Of a stretch of DNA of 39,350 nucleotides, positions 1 through 8,573 are shown in pieces; positions within the stretch are counted from its first letter, which is position 1; every line of letters starts with the position of its first letter. The notes under the pieces are model-generated. The model saw nothing but the letters and a program-made list of their open reading frames with translations. It did not search any database and was not told the origin of the DNA. The translations under genes were made by a program, and so were the position numbers. Origin of the DNA: Alphaproteobacteria bacterium (GTDB taxonomy: Bacteria > Pseudomonadota > Alphaproteobacteria > JAPYRI01); the NCBI GenBank assembly GCA_029941135.1, contig JAPYRI010000019.1:1-39350 (forward strand). The letters are read 5' to 3'.

Positions 1-501
1 CCGGTAGTCACCCACGCCCAACACGGACAGCAACTGACAATGTCCGCCCGACACCAGCAATAGTAAATAGGGAAATGGCACGCGGTCGGTCAGCCGGATG
101 GTGAGCGCGTGGGCCTCCAAGTGATTAACAGCGATAAATGGCAATTGGCGCGCGGCAGCGATGGCTTTGCCGGTGACCATACCAACCATCACACCGCCAA
201 CAAGTCCCGGCCCGCTGGTTGCGGCAACTGCCGCTAACTTACCGAAATCCGTTCCTGCTTCGGCGACAGCGCGGGCTATCAGGCCATCCAAATGATCCAC
301 ATGCGCGCGTGCGGCGATTTCGGGCACAACTCCGCCATAGGGCCGATGCATTTCCACTTGCGAGAGCACCAGGTTGGACAGCACAGCGCCATCAGCGGCG
401 ACGACCGCTGCCGCGGTTTCATCACAACTGGTTTCGATCCCCAAGACCAGGGCATGATCTTCGAGGCCATTTGCTTCAGAATGACGGGAGGTTGTGGTCA
501 A
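1..501 (-). CDS. tsaD: TsaD, tRNA N6-threonylcarbamoyladenosine transferase (partial, N-terminal 167 residues)
   Basis: This is the catalytic subunit that transfers the threonylcarbamoyl group to A37 of ANN-decoding tRNAs (t6A). Translating the minus strand from a TTG at 501 gives a protein with the ASKHA-fold start [15 protein letters not shown], the conserved [13 protein letters not shown] stretch and the metal-binding NHLEAH motif, followed by [12 protein letters not shown]. These are signature TsaD/Gcp motifs. The TTG start is chosen because AAGGA lies about 8 nt upstream and the family motif begins about 20 residues in. An in-frame ATG does not occur early enough. The gene runs off the left edge, so about half of the usual 340-350 residues is missing. 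It is divergent from hemC, an arrangement common in alphaproteobacteria. The 70-nt intergenic region is AT-rich, but I see no convincing promoter pair in it. Confidence 0.93.
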   Translation of the reverse strand, partial: MTTTSRHSEANGLEDHALVLGIETSCDETAAAVVAADGAVLSNLVLSQVEMHRPYGGVVPEIAARAHVDHLDGLIARAVAEAGTDFGKLAAVAATSGPGLVGGVMVGMVTGKAIAAARQLPFIAVNHLEAHALTIRLTDRVPFPYLLLLVSGGHCQLLSVLGVGDYR

Positions 502-571
502 CGGGGCTTCCTTTGAGCGGTTAGGGGCTATAACAAGGTGTCATCATTAATAGCTATTATCATCTAAAATT

Positions 572-1507
572 ATGAACCGGCAACACATCACAAAAATTGG
601 TACGCGGGGCAGTCCACTCGCCCTTGCCCAAGCCAATCAAGTGCGGGCGCTGCTGATCACCGCCCACAGTACTTTGGATGAGCCCAGCGTAGAGCTCGTC
701 GTTATGAGCACTAAAGGTGATCGGGTGCTCGACCGTCCGCTTGCCGAGCTTGGCGGTAAGGGCTTGTTCACGGAGGAGATCGAAGCGGCGCTCTTGGATG
801 GCCGGATCGACCTGGCGGTGCACTCCATGAAAGACATGCCGACTGAGCTGCCTCCCGGTCTGGTGATCGAGTGTGTTCTCGAACGTGAAGACCCGCGCGA
901 TGGGTATATTAGCGATAAGGCGGTGCATTTTCGCGATTTGCCGACCGGCGCGGTGGTCGGCACTGCGTCCTTGCGGCGGCAAGCGCAATTGCTGAACATC
1001 CGCCCTGACCTGCAAGTTGTGAGCTTCAGGGGTAACGTGCAAACACGGCTCAAAAAACTGGCCGAAGGACAGGTCGACGCGACCTTCCTCGCCCTAGCCG
1101 GCATGCGGCGATTGGGGATGGAAGATCGTTTAACCAGTGTCATCGACACGACTGAAATGCTGCCCGCCGTGGCCCAAGGGGTGATCGGCATTGAATGCCG
1201 CGACGACGACGAACGGGTCGCCGATTTGCTGAGGCCCCTCAATCACGGACCTACCGCCGTCACTATGGCCGCGGAGCGGGCGTTCCTGGTGGCACTGGAT
1301 GGTTCATGCCGCACCCCCATTGCGGGACTTGCCGAGCGGGTTGGCGACCGGCTCCACTTCCGCGGTCAAGTTCTTTCGCCCGATGGTCGCCAGTGTTTCG
1401 ACGCAACGCGGGACGGGTTGGCGGTCGATGGGTCAGCCCTGGGCCGGGACGCGGGCGAGGAACTTAAGCGCCGCGCCGGTCCGAATATATTTAAATCCCT
1501 AAACTGA
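572..1507 (+). CDS. hemC: Porphobilinogen deaminase (hydroxymethylbilane synthase)
   Basis: It polymerises four porphobilinogens into hydroxymethylbilane in cytoplasmic tetrapyrrole synthesis. The 311-residue product is full length for the family. It opens with [14 protein letters not shown], has HSMKDMP near residue 84, the [11 protein letters not shown] substrate loop near residue 130 and [10 protein letters not shown] near 151. Cys246 in [10 protein letters not shown] is the expected attachment site of the dipyrromethane cofactor. No clear Shine-Dalgarno precedes the ATG (the leader is AT-rich), so the message may be leaderless or weakly initiated. It is the first gene of a run with hemD (12-nt gap), a Mic60-like gene and hemY, all on the same strand. 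Confidence 0.97.
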   Translation: MNRQHITKIGTRGSPLALAQANQVRALLITAHSTLDEPSVELVVMSTKGDRVLDRPLAELGGKGLFTEEIEAALLDGRIDLAVHSMKDMPTELPPGLVIECVLEREDPRDGYISDKAVHFRDLPTGAVVGTASLRRQAQLLNIRPDLQVVSFRGNVQTRLKKLAEGQVDATFLALAGMRRLGMEDRLTSVIDTTEMLPAVAQGVIGIECRDDDERVADLLRPLNHGPTAVTMAAERAFLVALDGSCRTPIAGLAERVGDRLHFRGQVLSPDGRQCFDATRDGLAVDGSALGRDAGEELKRRAGPNIFKSLN

Positions 1508-1519
1508 CAGGGGCGTTTT

Positions 1520-2242
1520 ATGCGGCTGATGATTACCCGGCCCAAGCAAGATGCGGCTCCCTTGGCGGCCCGTTTAGTGGCACTGGGTCATGAGGTGCTA
1601 GAGGAGCCATTACTCGAAATCATGTTTCGCCAGAACGTCCAAGTGCCGTTGGCGGGCGCCGCGGCCCTGCTCGCGACCAGTGCCAATGGCGTCCGCGCGC
1701 TCGCGCGTGCGACCGACCGGCGGGACTTGCCGCTCTTTGCCGTGGGTGACGCAACCGCGCGCACGGCCCGCACCGCAGGTTATGATCAAGTCTTCAGTGC
1801 CGCCGGGGATGTGCTATCCCTTGCCGACATAGTTGCCGACAATCTGATCCCGGCGGCGGGCCACTTGGTGCATGCAGCGGGCACGCGCGTTACGGGAGAC
1901 TTGCAGGAAATGCTGTTTGCGCAGGGATTTCGCGTTCAGCGGGTAACCCTCTATGAGGCCCGCACCTCTCTGCGCTTTACGCCAATCGGCAATCAGGCCC
2001 TGCAAACCGGTCAGGTCGACGGGGTTCTGTTTTATTCGCCCCACACCGCCCGCACTTTTGTTAACTTATGCACTGATGCGGGCATCGGTTCCGCGTGCCG
2101 TGATATGGTAGCCTACTGTTTAAGCCCTGCGGTTGCTCAAACGGCAACCCAGCGACCCGACGACCTGACTTGGCACCGAGTATGCGAAGCGACTCACCCA
2201 GACGAAGGGTCGCTCATCGAACTTTTGGAGACACCATCATGA
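1520..2242 (+). CDS. hemD: Uroporphyrinogen-III synthase
   Basis: It cyclises hydroxymethylbilane with D-ring inversion to give uroporphyrinogen III, the step after HemC. HemD proteins diverge strongly, but the 240-residue length, the start MRLMITRPKQDAAPLA, the segment LLATSANGVRALARA near residues 49-63, and the second-lobe pattern VLFYSPHTARTF near 170 are characteristic. Position directly after hemC is strong supporting evidence. The ATG is preceded by AGGGG about 8 nt upstream. The stop codon overlaps the next start in an ATGA arrangement (2239-2242), which implies translational coupling to the Mic60-like gene. Confidence 0.92.
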   Translation: MRLMITRPKQDAAPLAARLVALGHEVLEEPLLEIMFRQNVQVPLAGAAALLATSANGVRALARATDRRDLPLFAVGDATARTARTAGYDQVFSAAGDVLSLADIVADNLIPAAGHLVHAAGTRVTGDLQEMLFAQGFRVQRVTLYEARTSLRFTPIGNQALQTGQVDGVLFYSPHTARTFVNLCTDAGIGSACRDMVAYCLSPAVAQTATQRPDDLTWHRVCEATHPDEGSLIELLETPS

Positions 2243-3411
2243 CTGAGGGCGATCGCTCAGGCCCAAGTTCAGTGGACACTCTTTCGTCGGCGACAACAAA
2301 TATGTCTTCTGATGTTGCCGAGGACGCGAACACCGCATCCAAAGCCGGCTCCAAGAAGAAACGGTCCGGCACCCGGGCAGTGATATTTTCTGTTGTGCTG
2401 CTTGGGGTTGCGGCGGCCGCCTGGTCGATCCTGGGTAAACGGGTTCAGCCCGACCTGCCGGGGTTGGAGCCGGGCGTCCGTGATCGGGTCACTGACCGCA
2501 TTGCGGGTGGATTGGCCAAGCAGCCGGTCGCGCCGTCAATTGTCTCTTCCCCATCTACCCCGGCGGCAATTACCGCTTTGGAAGACCGGATACAGGCATT
2601 GGAGCGGGCTCGTTCGGCGGGCGAATCAGGTGACGGCGTCAGTTCGAAAGCGCTCAATGATCTGGAAGTCCGGGTAGCAGAATTGGAGCAATTGGTCTCA
2701 AATTTACCAACGGATTTTCCCGCCGGCATCGGCGGGCAATTAGATCCCAATCTTGAAAACCACTTATCCAGTCGGCCCAGTGATCTGGAACAACGGGTCG
2801 CGCAGGCGGAACGGCGGGGAGCGGGGGTCCAAATCGCACTAGCTTTTGCCCTCGGGCAATTGCGTGCAGGGGTCGTTGATGCCCGGTCCTATGGTTCTGA
2901 ATTGGATCGGGTGTCGGCGCTTAGCGCCAGGGTGGCCGAGCCTTTCCAAAGCGGATCACCAGGGGCACGTATGGTCCAGGCAATTGACCAATTGCGGGCC
3001 AGCAGTTCCACCGGGGTGCCCACGTTGGCCGAGTTGCAGGAAAGTTTGAATCGCGCAGCGGCGGACATTTTGCGGGCGGCCGCGCTAAACCCAGACAGCG
3101 ATTGGACCGACAGCCTGCGCGCTCGATTGTCGTCGGTGGTGCGGGTGAGGCGCACCGGCGAACTGGAAGGCACCGATCCGGAAGCCCGGCTTGCGCGCGC
3201 CGAAGCGCGTCTGAAAGAAGGCAATTTGGCTGCGGCATACGCCGAACTGATCGCCCTCGAAGGGCCCGTTCAATCGGCCGCGTCCGGGTGGCTGGCGGCC
3301 GCCGAGGCGCGAATCAAAGCGCTCAGGGGGCTGGACGCTTTAGACACGGCCATCGCCGATGTGCTGGCGGCGACCAACCGCCTAAGTGCGGCGAACGGCG
3401 AGGGCGGCTGA
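2239..3411 (+). CDS. Mic60/mitofilin-like inner-membrane protein (COG4223)
   Basis: The 390-residue product has a charged, Ser/Thr-rich cytoplasmic N-terminus, one transmembrane segment at about residues 46-63, a predicted coiled-coil region (about residues 110-160, heptad-like EDRIQALERAR and LEVRVAELEQLV), and a helical C-terminal part with the mitofilin-like pattern RTGELEGTDPEARLARAEARL then LAAAYAELIALEGP. In alphaproteobacteria such proteins are the bacterial relatives of mitochondrial Mic60, implicated in shaping intracytoplasmic membranes and envelope contacts. That role is family knowledge, not shown here. The open frame extends upstream to 2170 inside hemD, but the ATG at 2239 in the ATGA overlap is the natural start. 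hemY follows after 1 nt. Confidence 0.85.
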   Translation: MTEGDRSGPSSVDTLSSATTNMSSDVAEDANTASKAGSKKKRSGTRAVIFSVVLLGVAAAAWSILGKRVQPDLPGLEPGVRDRVTDRIAGGLAKQPVAPSIVSSPSTPAAITALEDRIQALERARSAGESGDGVSSKALNDLEVRVAELEQLVSNLPTDFPAGIGGQLDPNLENHLSSRPSDLEQRVAQAERRGAGVQIALAFALGQLRAGVVDARSYGSELDRVSALSARVAEPFQSGSPGARMVQAIDQLRASSSTGVPTLAELQESLNRAAADILRAAALNPDSDWTDSLRARLSSVVRVRRTGELEGTDPEARLARAEARLKEGNLAAAYAELIALEGPVQSAASGWLAAAEARIKALRGLDALDTAIADVLAATNRLSAANGEGG

Positions 3412-3412
3412 G

Positions 3413-4801
3413 ATGAAGGTCTTGCGCACTCTCCTGTGGCTGGGGATCGCCGTGGTCGTAGCGGTGTCGGCGGCCTGGCTCGCGGACAATCCGGAGGCCG
3501 TGGTTTTGAACTGGGGTGGCTACCGGATCGAAACCTCGGCGGCGGTGACGGTTGGACTGGCGGTTCTCTTCCTATTGCTGCTGACCGGGGTCGCCAAATT
3601 TTGGCGCTGGCTCGGACGCGGCACGCCGGCACTGCGGGAAAGCCGCCGCCGCAAAGGATATCGGGTCCTCACCAGAGGGTTGGTTGCGGTCGCGGCTGGG
3701 GAGGGTGACGAAGCCAACCGCCACGCTAAACGGGCAAAGTCACTGATCAAAGAAGACCAGCCGCTGACCTTGGTGTTGCTTGCCCAAGCGGCGCAATTGA
3801 GCGGCGACAGTGCGGCGGCGCAAAAGTACTTCAACCGGATGCTGGACAATCCGGAAACCGAGTTTTTGGGTTTGCGCGGTTTGATTATGGACGCGAGCCG
3901 TAAGGGCGATACCGGCACGGCCTTAATTCTCGCCCGCCGGGCCGAGGCGCTGCGGCCCCATGCCCCGTGGATAAACAGCACATTGTTTGAACTTCAAACC
4001 CAGAGCGGACTGTGGGCGGATGCCCACAAAACCATCGAGCGTTCGGGCCGCAAAAGGCAAGTGCCGCCACCCCTGGTCAAGCGCCGTAAAGCGCTGGTTC
4101 TCTTTCAGAAAGCCCGGCAAGAGGCGGCGGCTGGGGATGCCGTCACGGCCACCGATGCCGCATTGCGAGCCGTCGGCTTGGCGCCGGATTTCCCCCCGGC
4201 GGCGGCATTGGCGGCTCGCTTGGTGGCGTCCGGGCGGCCCCGCAAGGCGACACGGATCATCGAGCGTGCGTGGCGGACCATGCCGCACCCCGATCTTGCT
4301 GAAGCCTATGTCGAGCTTTCCGAAAATGACCCGCCCGCCCGGCGCTTGAAGCGGGTCACCCGCCTTGCCGGGATGAACCCGGGCCATGGGGAAAGTCGGC
4401 TGGCGGTCGCCGAGCAAGCATTGGATGCGGGTTTGTGGGGGGTTGCCTGGAACAATCTTAAACCTCTGGTCGACGGGGTGAATGGCAGCACGGCCCATCC
4501 TGGCGCGCGGGCGTGCCGCTTGATGGCCCGCTACCAGCAGGGGAAAAATGGCGACCAAACGGCGGCCGCTGAGTGGGAGGCACGGGCTCAGAAAGCCGAT
4601 GATGGCCTGGTTTGGCGGTGCACGCAATGCGGTCACACCGGGCCCGAATGGCTGGCGTTATGTCCCGGTTGCGAAGGGTTTGACACCGCCCGCTGGCAGG
4701 GTGTGGTAGACCTCGTGACCTCCTCATCCCCATTGTCGGCAACATCCCCTGGGCCGCCGTTTATTATCGATCCGTCGGAACAATCCGCATCCCATGGATG
4801 A
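3413..4801 (+). CDS. hemY: HemY-type TPR membrane protein with C-terminal zinc ribbon
   Basis: HemY_N-domain protein of 462 residues, implicated by gene context in late haem synthesis; its biochemical role is not settled. Two transmembrane helices occur near residues 5-23 and 43-62, with the HemY hallmark ADNPEAVVLNWGGYRIETS between them. A long TPR-like helical region follows (about 90-390). The C-terminus has a rubredoxin-like knuckle pair: Cys403-x2-Cys406 and Cys417-x2-Cys420, followed by a FDTARW motif. This layout resembles LapB/YciM (anchor, TPRs, rubredoxin tail). The ATG at 3413 is chosen because HemY motifs begin there; the longer frame from 3386 lies inside the upstream gene. The stop overlaps the next gene by 8 nt. 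Confidence 0.9.
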   Translation: MKVLRTLLWLGIAVVVAVSAAWLADNPEAVVLNWGGYRIETSAAVTVGLAVLFLLLLTGVAKFWRWLGRGTPALRESRRRKGYRVLTRGLVAVAAGEGDEANRHAKRAKSLIKEDQPLTLVLLAQAAQLSGDSAAAQKYFNRMLDNPETEFLGLRGLIMDASRKGDTGTALILARRAEALRPHAPWINSTLFELQTQSGLWADAHKTIERSGRKRQVPPPLVKRRKALVLFQKARQEAAAGDAVTATDAALRAVGLAPDFPPAAALAARLVASGRPRKATRIIERAWRTMPHPDLAEAYVELSENDPPARRLKRVTRLAGMNPGHGESRLAVAEQALDAGLWGVAWNNLKPLVDGVNGSTAHPGARACRLMARYQQGKNGDQTAAAEWEARAQKADDGLVWRCTQCGHTGPEWLALCPGCEGFDTARWQGVVDLVTSSSPLSATSPGPPFIIDPSEQSASHG

Positions 4802-5261
4802 TGCATTACTCGCGCGCGCGATTACGTTGTCGCGGGAGAAGATGAGGACCGTCGCGGGCGGACCTTTTGGCGCCGTGGTCGCGCGTGATGGGCAAGTGAT
4901 TGCTGAAGGTTGGAACATGGTCGCATCTGAAAATGACCCCACGGCCCATGCCGAAATCGTTGCGCTGCGCCGGGCTGCGCGTAAGCTCGGCACTTTCGAT
5001 TTGTCGGGGTGCACTCTGTACGCGTCCACCGAACCTTGCCCCATGTGCTATGGCGCCGCCCATTGGGCGCGGATCGAGCGCATTGTTTATGCCAATGATC
5101 GCCAAGCGGCGGCTGAGGCCGGATTTGACGATGCGCTGCTGCACGAACAGATGGCACTGCCGGCCCATGCGCGCGCTATTGAGATGGTCCACACACCCCA
5201 TGAGGATGCATTGGCGGTAATCGCTGAGTGGCGGACAAAGCCGGACAAAGTATCTTATTGA
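4794..5261 (+). CDS. guaD: Guanine deaminase-like nucleoside/base deaminase
   Basis: Cytidine-deaminase-fold enzyme of 155 residues. Zinc ligands are His52 in AHAE (catalytic Glu54) and Cys82/Cys85 in EPCPMC. The spacing, the segments GGPFGAVV and GFDDALLHEQM, and the end WRTKPDKVSY closely parallel Bacillus-type guanine deaminase (about 156 residues, ending in a similar Tyr). This suggests hydrolysis of guanine to xanthine rather than tRNA A34 deamination. TadA would be the main alternative, but TadA lacks this C-terminal tail. The start ATG overlaps the end of hemY by 8 nt, so the genes are probably co-transcribed although functionally unrelated. A gap of 104 nt follows before acoA. Confidence 0.85.
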   Translation: MDDALLARAITLSREKMRTVAGGPFGAVVARDGQVIAEGWNMVASENDPTAHAEIVALRRAARKLGTFDLSGCTLYASTEPCPMCYGAAHWARIERIVYANDRQAAAEAGFDDALLHEQMALPAHARAIEMVHTPHEDALAVIAEWRTKPDKVSY

Positions 5262-5365
5262 GCCGATCATATTATCCAAAAGCCGCCACCGCTTGCAGTT
5301 GACGGCGGCGCGGCCTAGTCTGTCCGGCCATTTTATACACGCGCTTTAAAGAGGGAGAAAGCACC

Positions 5366-6331
5366 GTGCAACTCAGTCGCGAAGAACTACTCAAGGCCTA
5401 TCGGGACATGCGGTTGATCCGCGATTTCGAGGAGCGCCTGCATGTGGAATCTGCCGCCGGCAGCATTCCCGGGTTTGTCCATCTCAGTGCGGGCGAGGAA
5501 GCGTCCGCCGTGGGGGTCTGTATGGAGCTCCGCAAAACCGATTGTATTGCCGCGACCCACCGGGGACACGGCCATGCTCTGGCCAAGGGCTGCGATGTGA
5601 CCAGCATGATGAAAGAGATATTTGGCCGCCGTGACGGCATGTGTGGTGGCAAAGGTGGATCCATGCATATCGCCGACCTGGACCAGGGAATGATGGGGGC
5701 GAACGGCATAGTCGGAGGCGGCCCGCCGCTCGTCTGTGGTGCAGCATTGACCGCAAAAACTCTCAAAACCGGGGGGGTCGCGGTAGCGTTCTTTGGCGAC
5801 GGTGCATCGAACCAAGGGACGGTCGCTGAGGCCATGAACCTCGCCTGCGTGTGGGAGTTACCGGTTATCTTTTGCCTGGAAGACAACGGCTACGGCGAAG
5901 CCACCGCGACCTCATTTGCCTTCAGGGGTGATCAATTGAAACGCGCCGAGGGCTATGGCATGCCGGCCGTGCGCGTGAACGGCCACGATCTATTTGAAGT
6001 CAACGAAGCCATGCGCGAAGCGGTTGAACGGGGACGTAATGGCGACGGCCCCAGCTTCATACAGTGCATGACGCATCGCTACTATGGTCATTTCGAGGGC
6101 GATTCCACGGCCTATCGCGCAGAAGGCGAGATCGCGAAAGTGATCGAGGAAATGGACTGCATGATGTTGTTCCGGAAACGGGTGACCGAAGCCAGCCTGT
6201 TGGAACCCGAACAAATGGACGAGATCGATGCCGAGATTGCCGGTATCATCGAGCAAGCCGTTGTCGACGCCAAAGCGTCACCTCCGCCCAGTGCGGCCGA
6301 CCTCCTTACCGACGTCTACGTGTCTTACTGA
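5366..6331 (+). CDS. acoA: Acetoin/2-oxo acid dehydrogenase E1 alpha subunit (TPP-dependent)
   Basis: It is the decarboxylating E1 alpha chain of a multienzyme complex. The 321-residue product shows THRGHGHALAKG near residue 64, GGKGGSMH near 95, and the thiamine diphosphate motif GDGASNQG starting at residue 144 and closing with LEDNGYG near 171. These are family features of AcoA/PdhA. I prefer AcoA because the partner E2 downstream is of the AcoC type. The start is GTG at 5366, with GAGGGAG about 9 nt upstream. The 77-nt gap to acoB contains a small GC hairpin (GGGCGG / CCGCCC) without a T-run, which might modulate E1 subunit ratio or mRNA stability but is not a terminator. Confidence 0.93.
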   Translation: MQLSREELLKAYRDMRLIRDFEERLHVESAAGSIPGFVHLSAGEEASAVGVCMELRKTDCIAATHRGHGHALAKGCDVTSMMKEIFGRRDGMCGGKGGSMHIADLDQGMMGANGIVGGGPPLVCGAALTAKTLKTGGVAVAFFGDGASNQGTVAEAMNLACVWELPVIFCLEDNGYGEATATSFAFRGDQLKRAEGYGMPAVRVNGHDLFEVNEAMREAVERGRNGDGPSFIQCMTHRYYGHFEGDSTAYRAEGEIAKVIEEMDCMMLFRKRVTEASLLEPEQMDEIDAEIAGIIEQAVVDAKASPPPSAADLLTDVYVSY

Positions 6332-6408
6332 TCGCGGGCTTGAGGGCGGCGATCCCGCCCGCCGGTCGTTCGGTATCAATTCAGCTTTAAGATTGGGGAG
6401 AATTAGCA

Positions 6409-7422
6409 ATGTCTATTAAGTCGTACAGAGAAGCGGTCAATGAAGCCATAGTCCAGGAAATGCGTCGGGACGAAACCGTTATCATCATGGGCGAGGATGT
6501 GAAAGGCGGCATGGGCGGCTCGGCCGGGGTCGATGAAGCTTGGGGCGGCGTGCTGGGTGTAACCAAGGGCTTGGTTGCTGAATTTGGTCACGATCGGGTA
6601 TTAGATACGCCGATTACCGAAAGCGGATTTATCGGCGCCGCCGCTGGCGCTGCTGCGACCGGCCTGCGACCGGTGGCCGAATTGATGTTTGCTGACTTTG
6701 TCGGCGTTTGCTTTGATCAGATATTCAATCAGGCGGGTAAGTTCCGCTACATGTTCGGTGGCAAGGCGGTGACGCCCTTAACCATTCGCACCATGTATGG
6801 CGCCGGGATGCGGGCGGCCAGTCAGCATAGCCAATGCCTCTATCCCATTTTTACCCACATGCCCGGGCTCAAGGTCGTGTTGCCGTCGTCGGCGTATGAG
6901 GCCAAGGGCCTGCTCATCCAGGCAATCCGCGACGATGACCCGGTGGTGTTTTTCGAGCACAAAATGCTTTACGACACCACAGAAGAAGTACCGGACGAGC
7001 CCTATACCATTCCCTTCGGCGAAGCCAATGTGACCCGCGAAGGTGATGACGTGACCATTGTTGCATTTGGCCGCATGGTCCGTTTCGCTAACAAAGTGGC
7101 CGATAAACTGGAAGCCGAGGGCATTGGCTGCACGGTGGTAGACCCCCGCACCACGTCGCCACTGGACGGAGACACGATCATCGAATGCGTCGAAGATACC
7201 GGCCGCCTGGTGGTGGTGGACGAGGCCAGTCCGCGCTGCAATATGGCAACTGATATTTCTGCGTTGGTGTCGGCGAACGCGTTTCGCGCCTTAAAAGCGC
7301 CAATTAAAATGGTCACGCCGCCGCACACACCGGTGCCGTTCGCACCCGAAATTGAAGATCTCTACGTGCCCAGTCCCGAGAAAATTGAAGCCGCGGTCCG
7401 CGAAGTGGTGGGATACTCTTGA
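6409..7422 (+). CDS. acoB: Acetoin/2-oxo acid dehydrogenase E1 beta subunit
   Basis: It pairs with the E1 alpha subunit to form the TPP-binding heterotetramer. The 337-residue product begins with SYREAVNEAI, has IIMGEDV near residue 25, and the conserved DTPITESGFIGAAAGAA segment whose Glu is expected to contact the thiamine ring. C-terminal transketolase-like elements VDPRTTSPLDGDTI and VVVDEASPRC are present. The ATG is preceded by GGGGAG at a good distance. The stop codon shares bases with the acoC start (TGATG, 7420-7424), indicating translational coupling. Confidence 0.94.
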   Translation: MSIKSYREAVNEAIVQEMRRDETVIIMGEDVKGGMGGSAGVDEAWGGVLGVTKGLVAEFGHDRVLDTPITESGFIGAAAGAAATGLRPVAELMFADFVGVCFDQIFNQAGKFRYMFGGKAVTPLTIRTMYGAGMRAASQHSQCLYPIFTHMPGLKVVLPSSAYEAKGLLIQAIRDDDPVVFFEHKMLYDTTEEVPDEPYTIPFGEANVTREGDDVTIVAFGRMVRFANKVADKLEAEGIGCTVVDPRTTSPLDGDTIIECVEDTGRLVVVDEASPRCNMATDISALVSANAFRALKAPIKMVTPPHTPVPFAPEIEDLYVPSPEKIEAAVREVVGYS

Positions 7423-8573
7423 TGTCAGAGGGCATTATCGTTGTCCCCATGCCGAAATGGGGCCTGTCCATGACCGAAGGCACCATTGTTGAGTGGATGG
7501 TGGAGGAAGGCGACGAAATTTCGGCGGGCGAAGAGATCGTCGAAATTGAAACCTCCAAAATAACCAACGTCTACGAAGCTGCGGTGAGCGGGAAGTTGCG
7601 GCGAATCACCATGGCCGAAGGGGATACCGCCCCCATCGGCGCGATGATGGGCATTGTTGCCGACGACAGCGTATCCGACGACGAGATTGATGCTTTTATT
7701 GAAGAGTTCGAAAAAGAATTCGCCGTTCTGGTCGCCGCCATGGAGGCGGAAGCGGCGCTTGAGCCCGAGATTGTCGAGGCCGGCGGGCGCAGCATGCGGT
7801 ATCTGCGCATGGGCCCTGTGGTTGCTGAAGGTGAGGAAGAAAAAAGCGAGGGCGATCCGGTGCTGTTGCTGCATGGCTTTGGCGGCGACCTCAACAACTG
7901 GATGTTCAATCAGCCGGCGTTGGCCGAGAATCATATTGTGTATGCGCTCGACCTGCCCGGACATGGCGGCTCCAGTAAAGATGTGGGCGCGGGCGATATT
8001 GCGACAATGTCAGACGCGGTGATTGCGTTCATGGACGCGCTCGGATTGCAGAAAGTCCACTTGGCCGGTCATTCCATGGGCGGTGCGGTGGCGCTCGACG
8101 TGGCGCTGAAGCACGGCGATCGGATTGGCTCGGTGTCGCTCGTGTGTTCGGCAGGCTTGGGCGCTGAGATCAATGGCGATTATCTGTCGGGCTTTGTGAA
8201 TGCAGCCAAACGCAAAGACTTAAAACTCGTGGCCCAGCAATTGTTCGCCGATGAAAGTTTGGTGACCCGCGACCTGTTGGATGACCTGCTGAAGTTTAAG
8301 CGCATCGATGGCGTGCAAGACGCGCTGCAAACCATGCTTAAAGGCATGTTCGACGGCGGCAATCAGGCGCTGGTGCTGGCCGACCGGATTAGCGAGTTGG
8401 GCATGCCGGTGCAAGCCATTTGGGGCGCTGAGGATCGGATCGTGCCGGTGGCGCACGCGGAGGCAATTCCTAAAGCGCAGCGTCACGTATTGGACGGCGC
8501 GGGTCACATGGTGCACTTGGAAAAAGCCGCCGACGTCAATCGCTTGCTAGGTGAGATTATTTCCAGCAGTTGA
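7422..8573 (+). CDS. acoC: AcoC-type E2: lipoyl domain fused to alpha/beta-hydrolase
   Basis: The 383-residue product joins a lipoyl domain (residues about 5-82, lipoylation Lys46 in ETSKITN) to an alpha/beta-hydrolase domain (about 145-383). The hydrolase domain has an oxyanion-hole motif HGFGGD near 151, a nucleophile elbow GHSMGG with Ser218, and a C-terminal GAGHMVHLEK His. This architecture is the hallmark of acetoin dehydrogenase E2 (AcoC). Classical E2s have a peripheral-subunit-binding domain and CAT domain, both absent here. An acidic linker (about 83-140) separates the domains. The true start is the ATG at 7422; a TTG three bases earlier is inside acoB. The 3' end overlaps the convergent M48 protease gene by 27 nt. 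No dihydrolipoamide dehydrogenase or AcoR regulator lies in the window. Confidence 0.92.
   Translation: MSEGIIVVPMPKWGLSMTEGTIVEWMVEEGDEISAGEEIVEIETSKITNVYEAAVSGKLRRITMAEGDTAPIGAMMGIVADDSVSDDEIDAFIEEFEKEFAVLVAAMEAEAALEPEIVEAGGRSMRYLRMGPVVAEGEEEKSEGDPVLLLHGFGGDLNNWMFNQPALAENHIVYALDLPGHGGSSKDVGAGDIATMSDAVIAFMDALGLQKVHLAGHSMGGAVALDVALKHGDRIGSVSLVCSAGLGAEINGDYLSGFVNAAKRKDLKLVAQQLFADESLVTRDLLDDLLKFKRIDGVQDALQTMLKGMFDGGNQALVLADRISELGMPVQAIWGAEDRIVPVAHAEAIPKAQRHVLDGAGHMVHLEKAADVNRLLGEIISSS

Noticed and set aside
502-571. Promoters for tsaD and hemC in the AT-rich divergent region
   Set aside because: TATAAC- and TATTAT-like boxes exist but lack partners at the right distance.
5291-5339. Possible promoter TTGACG ... 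TATACA upstream of acoA
   Set aside because: The spacing is about 29 nt, far from the 16-18 nt needed.
6340-6360. GC hairpin between acoA and acoB as a terminator
   Set aside because: There is no T-run and the genes are clearly one operon.
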